Source of the DNA: Rhodobiaceae bacterium
GTDB taxonomy: Bacteria > Pseudomonadota > Alphaproteobacteria > Micropepsales > Micropepsaceae
Assembly: GCA_009885515.1 (NCBI GenBank)
Contig: VFKO01000477.1
Coordinates: 1-6,806 of the forward strand
Length of the DNA: 6,806 nucleotides
Direction of reading: 5' to 3'
Numbering within the stretch: position 1 is the first letter of the stretch; each line of letters begins with the position of its first letter. A program made the translations under genes and the position numbers. Below are positions 1 to 5,292 of this stretch, piece after piece. The notes below the pieces were generated by a model. It ran no database searches. It had not been told where the DNA came from and saw only the letters and a list, made by a program, of their open reading frames with translations.

Positions 1-1109
1 TCGCCAGCCTCGACGGTGTCGACGCAGACTTTTTCCAGCGTTTCGCCGAAGTGGCTGACGTCGGGCGTGCCATCCAGCTTGCCACGATGGATGAGGCCGC
101 GCGTCCAGGCGAAGATCGAGGCCATCGAATTCGTCGAGGTCTGTTCGCCCTTTTGCCATTGGCGGTAGTGGCGCGTGACCGTGCCGTGCGCCGCTTCTGA
201 TTCCATGATCTGGCCATCGGGCGTGAGCAAGACGCTTGTCATCAGGCCGAGCGAACCAAAGCCTTGCGCCACGGTGTCGGACTGCACGTCGCCGTCGTAG
301 TTCTTGCAGGCCCAGACGAACTTGCCGCTCCACTTGAGCGCCGACGCCACCATGTCGTCGATCAGGCGGTGTTCATAAGTGATCTTCTTACCGTCAAATT
401 GGGTTTTGAATTCCTTGTCGAAGACTTCCTGGAACAAATCCTTGAAGCGGCCATCATAGGCCTTGAGGATCGTGTTCTTGGTCGACAGATACACCGGCCA
501 GCCGCGCTGCAGGCCGTAGTTGAAGCTCGAACGGGCGAAGTTCCTGATCGAGTCATCGAGGTTGTACATCGCCATCGCGACGCCACCGCCGGGGAAGTTG
601 AATACCTCGTGCGTAATCGGTGCGCCGCCGCCTTCGGGCGCGAAGGTGATTGTCAACTTGCCCTTGCCGGGAACGACAAAGTCGGTCGCCTTGTATTGGT
701 CGCCGAAAGCGTGGCGGCCGATGACGATCGGGTCGGTCCAACCGGGCACCAGGCGCGGCACATTGTGGCAGATGATCGGTTCGCGGAAGACTGTGCCGTC
801 CAGGATGTTGCGGATCGTGCCGTTCGGCGACTTCCACATCTTCTTCAGGCCGAACTCTTCCACCCGCGCTTCATCAGGCGTGATCGTGGCGCATTTGATG
901 CCGACGCCATAGCGCTTGATCGCCAGCGCCGCCTCTTCCGTCACCTTGTCTTCTGTCTTGTCGCGGTGTTCGATGCCAAGGTCATAGTATTTGATGTCGA
1001 TATCAAGGTAGGGAAGGATCAGTTTCTTCTTGATGAGGTCCCAGATAATGCGGGTCATCTCGTCGCCATCCAGATCGACGACGGGGGTCTTCACCTTGAT
1101 TTTTGTCAT
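1..1109 (-). CDS. icd: NADP-dependent isocitrate dehydrogenase, dimeric eukaryote-like type (3' end outside window)
   Basis: Oxidatively decarboxylates isocitrate to 2-oxoglutarate with NADP+ in the cytoplasmic TCA cycle. The reverse strand reads 369 uninterrupted codons from the ATG at 1109 to the window edge; the family is about 405 residues, so roughly 35 C-terminal residues are missing. Substrate-site residues fall almost where they do in human IDH1: S94, N96, R100, R109, R132, Y139 and K211. Metal ligands are D251 (LIDDMVA) and D274/D278 (YDGDVQSD). R313/H314 in HGTVTRH match the NADP-selecting pair. An AAGAAGAG ribosome-binding site (1113-1120) lies just upstream of the ATG and supports this start. 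The gene is divergent from trmJ across an 84-bp gap. No inactivating change is visible in the part present. The family assignment is very secure. Confidence 0.97.
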   Translation of the reverse strand, partial: MTKIKVKTPVVDLDGDEMTRIIWDLIKKKLILPYLDIDIKYYDLGIEHRDKTEDKVTEEAALAIKRYGVGIKCATITPDEARVEEFGLKKMWKSPNGTIRNILDGTVFREPIICHNVPRLVPGWTDPIVIGRHAFGDQYKATDFVVPGKGKLTITFAPEGGGAPITHEVFNFPGGGVAMAMYNLDDSIRNFARSSFNYGLQRGWPVYLSTKNTILKAYDGRFKDLFQEVFDKEFKTQFDGKKITYEHRLIDDMVASALKWSGKFVWACKNYDGDVQSDTVAQGFGSLGLMTSVLLTPDGQIMESEAAHGTVTRHYRQWQKGEQTSTNSMASIFAWTRGLIHRGKLDGTPDVSHFGETLEKVCVDTVEAG

Positions 1110-1193
1110 GAGCTCTTCTTTCGAATTCGGTACCAGTTGCGGCAGGTGTGTAGCCGCCGTATCCCTGTGAAGCAAGGCCAGGGACCCATTGGA
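1110..1193. promoter_or_regulatory. Divergent intergenic region between icd and trmJ
   Basis: This 84-bp gap must hold the start signals of both flanking genes unless either is read from within its neighbour. The icd Shine-Dalgarno AAGAAGAG (minus strand) is at 1113-1120. On the plus strand a weak candidate promoter for trmJ is TTGCGG (1137-1142), a 17-bp spacer and TATCCC (1160-1165), which would start transcription near 1172. The match is poor and is offered only as a possibility. No operator palindrome stands out. Confidence 0.35.
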
Positions 1194-1955
1194 ATGACCA
1201 AGGACAAGACAGGACCGGTGATCATCCTGTCGCACCCGCAAATGGGTGAGAATATTGGCGCCACCGCACGCGCCATGCTCAATTTTGGCTTGACCGAATT
1301 GCGCATCGTCAATCCGCGCGACGGCTGGCCCAACGCCAAGGCCGAAGCCATGGCGGTGGGCGCCATCGCGGTGCTTGAGAGCGCACGCATTTTTGCGACG
1401 ATGGAGGAGGCCGTCGGCGATCTGGGCCTCGTTTTCGCTACCACCGGCCGCGACCGCCTGATGTCAAAACGAACCGCAACACCAGACGAAGCCATCGCCG
1501 AGGTCACAGCTGAGATCGCCCAAAAACAATTATGCGGCATCATGTTCGGTGCTGAACGCATGGGCCTGACCAACGAGGAACTCGTCCTCGCCGATGCCAT
1601 ACTCACCATCCCCACAAACCCGAATTTTGCCTCACTCAATCTGGCCCAGTCCGTCGGCATCGTCGGCTACGAATGGTGGAAGGCAACCCATGACCGGCCG
1701 GAATTCAAGGTGCCAGCAAAATACCGCCGCGCCGAACTCGCCAACAAGGAAGACCTGATCGGCTTCTTCGAACATCTCGAAGGCGAACTTGATCGCACCG
1801 AGTTTCTCTTCCCGCCCGCCAAGCGCCCAGCCATGGTGCAAAACCTGCGCAACCTCTGGCACCGCGCCGCACTCACCTACCAGGAAGTGCAGACCTTACG
1901 CGGCATCATCCGCTCGCTGACTGGCGCCAAGAAGCGGGGTAAGCGGGATGATTAG
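1194..1955 (+). CDS. trmJ: tRNA (cytidine/uridine-2'-O-)-methyltransferase TrmJ-like (SPOUT/SpoU family)
   Basis: A SAM-dependent 2'-O-methyltransferase expected to modify position 32 in the tRNA anticodon loop. The protein is 253 aa, close to the roughly 246 aa of E. coli TrmJ. All three SpoU motifs are present in order: motif 1 around N20-P41 (NIGATARAMLNFG with catalytic-type R26), motif 2 at 119-130 (GAERMGLTNEEL), and motif 3 at 139-154 (IPTNPNFASLNLAQSV), which form the knotted SAM site. A helical C-terminal extension (about 180-245) is typical of TrmJ and not of shorter TrmL-like enzymes. The reading frame is open far upstream, but that part is antisense to icd. ATG 1194 is chosen because homology begins there and a CAGGGA element (1179-1184) precedes it; GTG 1167 is a less likely alternative. 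Exact tRNA targets are inferred from the family. Confidence 0.93.
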   Translation: MTKDKTGPVIILSHPQMGENIGATARAMLNFGLTELRIVNPRDGWPNAKAEAMAVGAIAVLESARIFATMEEAVGDLGLVFATTGRDRLMSKRTATPDEAIAEVTAEIAQKQLCGIMFGAERMGLTNEELVLADAILTIPTNPNFASLNLAQSVGIVGYEWWKATHDRPEFKVPAKYRRAELANKEDLIGFFEHLEGELDRTEFLFPPAKRPAMVQNLRNLWHRAALTYQEVQTLRGIIRSLTGAKKRGKRDD

Positions 1956-2030
1956 CCCCGGCCAGAGGCCATCTGGGCCAAACTGATGTCCTGAACTCTC
2001 TGAAAACCGGCGGATAACAGCCGCGAAATT

Positions 2031-2083
2031 CAGGACAAACAGGACGGGGACACTGTCCTAAGAACACTGTCCTGTTTGTCCTG
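2031..2083. repeat. 15-bp perfect inverted repeat made of AGGAC/GTCCT units
   Basis: The left arm CAGGACAAACAGGAC (2031-2045) is exactly complementary to the right arm at 2069-2083, with a 23-nt loop. The loop contains ACACTGTCCT (2050-2059), repeated directly at 2064-2073 into the right arm, so alternative pairings exist. Further GTCCT units sit at 1988-1992 and 2092-2096; GTCCTGAA (1988-1995) also pairs with TTCAGGAC (2029-2036). No T tract follows on either strand, so it does not look like a simple terminator, although it lies about 75 bp past the trmJ stop and could still affect its mRNA 3' end. A dispersed palindromic element is the more likely identity. Confidence 0.8.
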
Positions 2084-2221
2084 TCTCACTTGTCCTATTC
2101 AAGATCACCGCGCAAAATCCCCTTCGGGCCGCAAAGCCTTGGCCAAACACCATATTCACCGTTTCAAGTCGCAGCGCCCGGCAGACATCCCGCCGAACGA
2201 AAATACAGCACAAAACCATAT

Positions 2222-2257
2222 CAGAACATATATAGAACATACTTGTGCCGCTGTCAA
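2222..2257 (-). promoter_or_regulatory. Sigma70-like promoter reading leftward with -10 embedded in a LexA box
   Basis: On the minus strand a perfect -35 TTGACA (2257-2252) is followed by a 17-nt spacer and a -10 TATATA (2234-2229), which predicts a start near 2222. The spacing is ideal and five of six -10 positions match closely or are common variants. The -10 sits inside the LexA element, so repression by occlusion is the natural reading. The ATG at 2219 is only a few bases from the predicted start and would give an almost leaderless mRNA with a 53-codon frame ending at 2058. I do not recognise that peptide, and it has no homology I can name. The product could instead be a small RNA or the remains of a lost SOS gene. 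Confidence 0.65.
2224..2238 (-). promoter_or_regulatory. LexA (SOS) box, alphaproteobacterial GTTC-N7-GTTC type
   Basis: The minus strand reads GTTCTATATATGTTC, an exact match to the direct-repeat GTTC-N7-GTTC element recognised by LexA in alphaproteobacteria. Position is as informative as sequence: the central TATATAT doubles as the -10 of the leftward promoter. The AT-rich 7-bp centre is typical of functional boxes in this class. No SOS gene (lexA, recA, uvrA, imuA) is recognisable on either side. Confidence 0.7.
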
Positions 2258-2328
2258 CAGGGCCGCCGGCTCTTTTCGCGTTCGTACGGCCTCTGGGAGC
2301 ATGGGCATCCAAGGCGGTGAAGGGTATG

Positions 2329-2410
2329 TCACGCGGAGCCGCAGAGGACGCGGAGAACGACGGACTTTCAGCGCAATTCTCTGCGGCTCCGCGCTTCCGC
2401 GTGATTTTTT
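2329..2410 (+). repeat. Long GC-rich hairpin followed by T6, possible terminator or dispersed repeat
   Basis: The 15-bp arm at 2332-2346 (CGCGGAGCCGCAGAG) is perfectly complementary to 2379-2393. An overlapping outer stem pairs 2329-2337 with 2396-2404 over 9 bp and is followed immediately by TTTTTT (2405-2410). Both can form together: the outer 9 bp, then the inner 9 bp (2338-2346 with 2379-2387), leaving an 8-nt bulge on the right side. That is a Rho-independent terminator shape on the plus strand, but no plus-strand gene precedes it closely. The CGCGGAG/GCAGAG wording is also that of a motif seen dispersed in many bacterial intergenic regions. The right flank recurs at 5109-5127 with 16 of 19 bases matching. 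Confidence 0.6.
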
Positions 2411-2590
2411 CACTGCGCCGAATGTGACGACAGGTTATTGGAGTGCCCCCCTCGTGTGAGACACAGAAATGGGAGACAGGTTGCCCGTCGCGGGGTTGCG
2501 ACAGCTACATTCAAGAGGGTATAGTCCGTGATCTGGCGAAGACGCGAAGGGAACTAACGCGCAGCGCCTGGCGGTTGGGATAGAAGCGTT

Positions 2591-2619
2591 CCGTAAGGCG
2601 ATCCGCAGACGGTTTTTTT
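2591..2619 (+). terminator. Weak terminator-like hairpin with T7 tail
   Basis: CCGT (2591-2594) pairs with ACGG (2609-2612), and an inner GCG/CGC stem (2598-2600 with 2604-2606) closes a 3-nt loop. Seven T residues (2613-2619) follow at once. The stem is short and broken by an internal loop, so stability is doubtful. No coding gene lies directly upstream on this strand; if it is real it would end an untranslated transcript. Confidence 0.25.
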
Positions 2620-2635
2620 GAGGTGAGAGAGACGC

Positions 2636-2662
2636 GAAAGTATGTATGCTGTCACTGAATTT
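2636..2662 (+). repeat. TATGTAT-type dispersed repeat, copy A
   Basis: The core TATGTATGCTGTCAC (2641-2655) matches copy B (2732-2746) at 13 of 15 bases and the reverse complement of copy C (5015-5029) at 13 of 15. It is preceded by GAAA and followed by an AATTT tract, as are its relatives. A partly complementary AATTC...GTGTGA segment (2681-2693) lies downstream, so copy A may be one arm of an imperfect palindrome. From memory, similar motifs occur near REP-associated (RAYT) transposases, but none is present here. Confidence 0.6.
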
Positions 2663-2727
2663 ATTGGTCGCAAGCCAGAGAATTCGGGTGTGAACCAGCT
2701 GGACGTTCTATAGTCACGGGAGTCAGA

Positions 2728-2755
2728 GAAATATGTATCATGTCACCTCATTTTT
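2728..2755 (+). repeat. TATGTAT-type dispersed repeat, copy B
   Basis: The core TATGTATCATGTCAC (2732-2746) has the same orientation as copy A and lies 91 bp after it, with the same GAAA lead and a T-rich tail (2751-2755). It ends 90 bp before the lipoprotein start, so it may sit in that gene's promoter or leader region. No strong -35/-10 pair is visible between it and the gene. Confidence 0.6.
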
Positions 2756-2845
2756 GTTGCGCGGAGATCAAGCGCGAGATGGCGCGGGGCAGGGCGCGTG
2801 TGGCAAAAGCAGCGGCATAATTCAACACTGGAACAGGAAACTGAC

Positions 2846-4474
2846 ATGAGAACCGGATTTCGCGGCTGGACCGCAAATGTGATGCTGGTGGTGACGCTTG
2901 GGCTGGTGGGGTGTGCCACGCCCGATGAGACGCACTACAGTGTCAGCGAGCTTGTCGGGCCGACTGCGTTTCACGGTATTCATGGCATTGCGGTGGCGCC
3001 GGATGGCAAGTTGCTGGTGGGCAGCGTGGTTGGGCAGGCGATCTATTCTGTCGATGCCAAGAGCGGGGCATGGTCGGAACTGATCGGGCCGCCCGACGGC
3101 ATGGCCGACGATATCGCCTTTGCTGCCGACGGGACGATGGCGTGGACGGGATTTCTGACAGGAAAGGTATTCCTGCAGAAGCCAGGTGGCGCGCCCATGG
3201 TGGTTGCTACGGGTCTGCCGGGTGCCAATTCACTGGCCTTTACGAAGGACGGACGACTTTACTTCACGCAAGTGTTCCTCGGTGATGCGCTTTATGAGGC
3301 TGATGTTACGGGCAAGCAGCCCGCGCGCAAGATTGCCGAGAAGCTTGGCGGGCTGAACGGATTCGAGGTCGGGCGCGACGGGCGCATCTACGGGCCGATC
3401 TGGTTCAAGGGCCAGGTTGCGGCGGTTGACCCGCGCAATGGCAAGGTTGAGGTGATCGTTGATGGTTTCAAGATTCCGGCGGCCGCGAATTTTGACTCCA
3501 AGGGTAATCTGTGGGCCATCGATACGGCCGAAGGGGCACTCTACAAAATTGACGTGAAGGCCAGAAAGAAAGTGAAAGTGGCGCAGCTTGTGCCTGCGCT
3601 CGACAATCTTGCGATAGATGCGCTGGACAACATCTATGTCACCAACATGGCCGATAACGGGATTACGCGGGTTGATGCGGTAACCGGTGCGATGACACAG
3701 GTTATCAAAGGCAAGATTTCGGCTGCTGGCGACATTGCGATTGCGCATGATGGCGATGGCACGCTGCATCTGGCTGACATTTTCACCTATCGGCAGGTCA
3801 GCACGACAACGGGCGCGGTTGATACGAAATTGCGGATGTACCAGGATGAACTCAGCAATCCATCGGGCATCGGGGTTGGCCCCAGGCATGTGGTGCTGGC
3901 CAGTTTCTCGTCCGGCAGTGTGCAAGTCATTGACCGCAAGACCGGCGCCTCGACGGCGATGCTGCATGAGTTCAAGGTTCCAGTCGACGCCGGGGAGACG
4001 GTGGACGGGCGGATCCTGGTGCTGGAACAGGGGAGCGGTTCACTGATCGCGCTTGACGATGCCAAGGGCGAAAAGCGCACGGTGATTGCCTCGGGGTTCA
4101 ACTGGCCGGTGGCGTTTGCGCTCGATGACAAGGGGTTTGCGTTTGTGACCTCAGGTGATGGGACGGTGACGCGCGTGGATGTGACGAGTGGCGCGAAGGT
4201 GGTCGTGGCAACCGGGTTGGCCGGGCCTGAAGGTATCGATATTGCACCCGATGGCCAGATCATTGTCGCGGAAGCGGGAGCGAAAAGGCTGAGTTCGGTC
4301 GATCCGGCGAGCGGTGCGGTGACGGTGCTGGCGGAGAAATTGCCGATCGGGTTGCCGTCACCGGATGGAACGACGGCGCCGTTCCTGACGACGGGCGTCG
4401 CGGTTGGCAGCGATGGCACGATCTATGTGTCGTCGGACCTGACGAACGCGATCCTGAAGGTCCGGGGTGATTAA
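2846..4474 (+). CDS. Beta-propeller (NHL/SMP-30-like) lipoprotein of unknown function
   Basis: The 542-aa product begins with a signal peptide (R2, R6, hydrophobic 12-21) and the lipobox L20-V21-G22-C23. Alanine at +2 predicts outer-membrane sorting by the usual Lol rule. From about residue 44 to the end it consists of repeats of roughly 40-45 residues of the form 'G-I-A-[VF]-x-x-D-G-x-[LI]-[YF]-V...I-Y-x-V-D-x-x-[ST]-G'. I count about twelve, enough for two six-bladed propellers or one larger ring. The ATG at 2846 is preferred over the upstream in-frame GTG 2798 because AGGA (2835-2838) lies 7 bases before it and the signal peptide starts there. NHL/SMP-30-like propellers bind ligands or proteins or act as lactonases; no catalytic metal site can be assigned. 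It appears to be transcribed alone, with a 55-bp gap before the next gene. Confidence 0.85.
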   Translation: MRTGFRGWTANVMLVVTLGLVGCATPDETHYSVSELVGPTAFHGIHGIAVAPDGKLLVGSVVGQAIYSVDAKSGAWSELIGPPDGMADDIAFAADGTMAWTGFLTGKVFLQKPGGAPMVVATGLPGANSLAFTKDGRLYFTQVFLGDALYEADVTGKQPARKIAEKLGGLNGFEVGRDGRIYGPIWFKGQVAAVDPRNGKVEVIVDGFKIPAAANFDSKGNLWAIDTAEGALYKIDVKARKKVKVAQLVPALDNLAIDALDNIYVTNMADNGITRVDAVTGAMTQVIKGKISAAGDIAIAHDGDGTLHLADIFTYRQVSTTTGAVDTKLRMYQDELSNPSGIGVGPRHVVLASFSSGSVQVIDRKTGASTAMLHEFKVPVDAGETVDGRILVLEQGSGSLIALDDAKGEKRTVIASGFNWPVAFALDDKGFAFVTSGDGTVTRVDVTSGAKVVVATGLAGPEGIDIAPDGQIIVAEAGAKRLSSVDPASGAVTVLAEKLPIGLPSPDGTTAPFLTTGVAVGSDGTIYVSSDLTNAILKVRGD

Positions 4475-4529
4475 CGTTCCGGATTTACGGGGCGTTCACT
4501 TCGACGCTGAATCATGCGATGATAGCGCC

Positions 4530-4739
4530 ATGAGCAGAGAAGAAAAATTGCGCGAGGTGGAGCGTCTCTACCGGCAAGCCTTTGCCGAGTACGGGACGCT
4601 GGCGCTGTGGAGCCAGCGGCCGGTGGAGCATCCGACCGAAGGCGACGCTTTGGCGATAACAAATGCATTGCGTGTGCATGGCACGATGAGCGGGCGCCGT
4701 CTCGCCGAGCAAATTGAGAATTTGTGCCGTGCCGCTTAG
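4530..4739 (+). CDS. Small conserved-looking protein (69 aa), partner of the nucleotidyltransferase gene
   Basis: A 69-residue, mostly helical protein: a charged first helix (about 3-20), a central ALWSQRPVEHPT segment (25-36), and a second helix pair ending in RRLAEQIE (56-63). It has no signal peptide or membrane segment, so it is probably cytoplasmic. Its last 11 bases overlap the GTG start of the following nucleotidyltransferase frame, which suggests translational coupling. From memory, short proteins of this kind precede AbiEii-like nucleotidyltransferases in alphaproteobacteria; an antitoxin or accessory role is inference only. The ATG at 4530 has no strong ribosome-binding site. An in-frame GTG at 4467 overlaps the lipoprotein stop and would add 21 unpersuasive residues. 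Confidence 0.7.
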   Translation: MSREEKLREVERLYRQAFAEYGTLALWSQRPVEHPTEGDALAITNALRVHGTMSGRRLAEQIENLCRAA

Positions 4740-4985
4740 TGCCATCCAGACTACGCTGCTGCAGTTGCTCGCGAACAACAGGAATCCCGAGAGTTACGTT
4801 GCGGGGGCGGTTGCACTTGATCGCGAAGGACCACGTTTTTCCGGCGACATTGACATTTTCAATGACGGCGACCAGCGCCTGGTGGCAACGGCTGAGGCTG
4901 ATGCGGAAACGATCCGTTCTGCAGGATCTGAACTGGTGTGGACATCGACCCGGGGCTCGGGAAAGCGAAGCGCGCTGGTGACCAA

Positions 4986-5013
4986 GGAAAAAGGAAAAAA
5001 GGAAAAAAGGAAA
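4986..5013 (+). repeat. GGAAAAAA simple tandem repeat
   Basis: GGAAAAA (4986-4992), GGAAAAAA (4993-5000), GGAAAAAA (5001-5008) and GGAAA (5009-5013) stand in line inside the truncated nucleotidyltransferase frame. Because the unit is 7-8 bases, gain or loss of a unit would shift the reading frame. The repeat marks the point where protein homology ends. Confidence 0.8.
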
Positions 5014-5035
5014 GGGGACAGCATACCTATTTCCC
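5011..5035 (-). repeat. TATGTAT-type dispersed repeat, copy C (inverted)
   Basis: Read on the minus strand, the core TAGGTATGCTGTCCC (5029-5015) matches copy A at 13 of 15 bases and is preceded by GGGAAA. The plus strand begins AAAGGGGACAGC, and the GGGGACA wording also occurs in the loop of the inverted repeat at 2046-2052. From memory, GGGGACA-type motifs of this sort are dispersed in proteobacterial genomes, often near IS200-like/RAYT transposases; that link is not shown here. Confidence 0.55.
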
Positions 5036-5155
5036 GGCTCTTTCCTTGCGCACTCATAGCAGGTTCGGCTGGTTCTCTGCTGGCGTCTCGGGTTTGCGGC
5101 CTGCAGCCCTCCGCGTGACTTCTTCACAACGTCTCCTGCCCGTAACTGAATGTAA

Positions 5156-5195
5156 GGGCGGGCAAGATGCCCGCGCTCCCAGGTCATGCCCGCCC
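5156..5195. repeat. Hairpin element with two alternative stems
   Basis: GCGGGCA (5158-5164) pairs with TGCCCGC (5168-5174) around a 3-nt AGA loop. The longer GGGCGGGCA (5156-5164) can instead pair over 9 bp with TGCCCGCCC (5187-5195). Only one stem can form at a time. No T tract follows, and it lies about 100 bp before the hydrolase gene. The sequence resembles a GC-rich motif common in bacterial intergenic DNA, so a dispersed repeat is more likely than a specific switch. Confidence 0.5.
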
Positions 5196-5292
5196 GCACA
5201 CGGCGTAGGTCGGAATGCCTCGACATGATACGCTTCGCGCCCTTCGCGCCTTCGCGGTAATAAAAGTTCTTTCTGCCTAAACAGGACCTCAC

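Larger units (their letters stand above)
1956..2845. other. Long gene-poor, repeat-rich intergenic region
   Basis: About 890 bp between trmJ and the lipoprotein gene. Short open frames occur on both strands, but none has a good ribosome-binding site, a recognisable motif or a credible composition; several run straight through inverted repeats. Supported contents are listed separately: the AGGAC/GTCCT inverted repeat, the LexA-type promoter, the large hairpin, the weak terminator-like hairpin and the two TATGTAT repeats. A further weak promoter-like pair lies at 2496-2525 on the plus strand (TTGCGA, 18-bp spacer, TATAGT), with no gene close behind. A GCGAAG-rich stretch at 2536-2551 resembles the motif found again at 5231-5256. 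Confidence 0.7.
4729..5118 (+). pseudogene. Truncated AbiEii-like nucleotidyltransferase
   Basis: From GTG 4729 the frame reads a typical nucleotidyltransferase N-terminus: an LLxLLANNRNPESYVAG helix-strand (10-26), then FSGDIDIF (37-44) with D40 and D42 as the two metal-binding aspartates of the GSxDxD-type motif. Family-like sequence continues to about residue 86 (SALVTK) and then turns into KEKGKKEKRKG encoded by the GGAAAAAA repeat at 4986-5013. The remaining 40 or so codons translate repeat DNA and resemble no protein. No continuation is found in the other plus-strand frames before the next gene, so the C-terminal half appears to be lost, not frameshifted. AbiEii relatives act as NTP-transferring toxins in type IV toxin-antitoxin pairs; this copy is probably inactive. 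Confidence 0.72.
4986..5280. other. Mosaic of dispersed repeat motifs replacing the 3' half of the nucleotidyltransferase gene
   Basis: About 295 bp with no gene beyond the tail of the broken frame. In order it holds the GGAAAAAA tract; copy C of the TATGTAT-type repeat; a motif at 5109-5127 matching the right flank of the 2329-2404 hairpin at 16 of 19 bases; a GGGCGGGCA/TGCCCGC hairpin element (5156-5195); and a CTTCGCGCCCTTCGCGCC stretch (5233-5250) resembling, in reverse complement, 2536-2551. Each class except the hairpin has a counterpart in the 1956-2845 intergenic region. Confidence 0.65.

Noticed and set aside
264..1193. Long plus-strand open frame joined in frame to trmJ, suggesting a 563-aa protein
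   Set aside because: The first 310 codons are antisense to icd, which is a certain gene; the translation has no motif, and TrmJ homology and size start at ATG 1194.
1959..1976. Terminator hairpin right after the trmJ stop
   Set aside because: The GGCCAGA/TCTGGGCC pairing needs a bulge and no T tract follows.
2058..2459. Several overlapping frames of 60-127 codons on both strands of the intergenic region
   Set aside because: They cross the inverted repeats, lack ribosome-binding sites, and have unlikely composition. Only the possible leaderless 53-codon frame from 2219 is kept, as part of a finding.
3230..3967. 245-aa minus-strand frame, and a 210-aa one at 3787-4419, inside the lipoprotein gene
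   Set aside because: Both are shadows of a repetitive high-GC coding sequence; the plus strand has signal peptide, lipobox and regular blades.
4938..5228. A frameshifted continuation of the nucleotidyltransferase in another plus-strand frame
   Set aside because: The translation is dominated by repeat DNA and shows nothing like the family's C-terminal half, so a simple frameshift does not explain the break.
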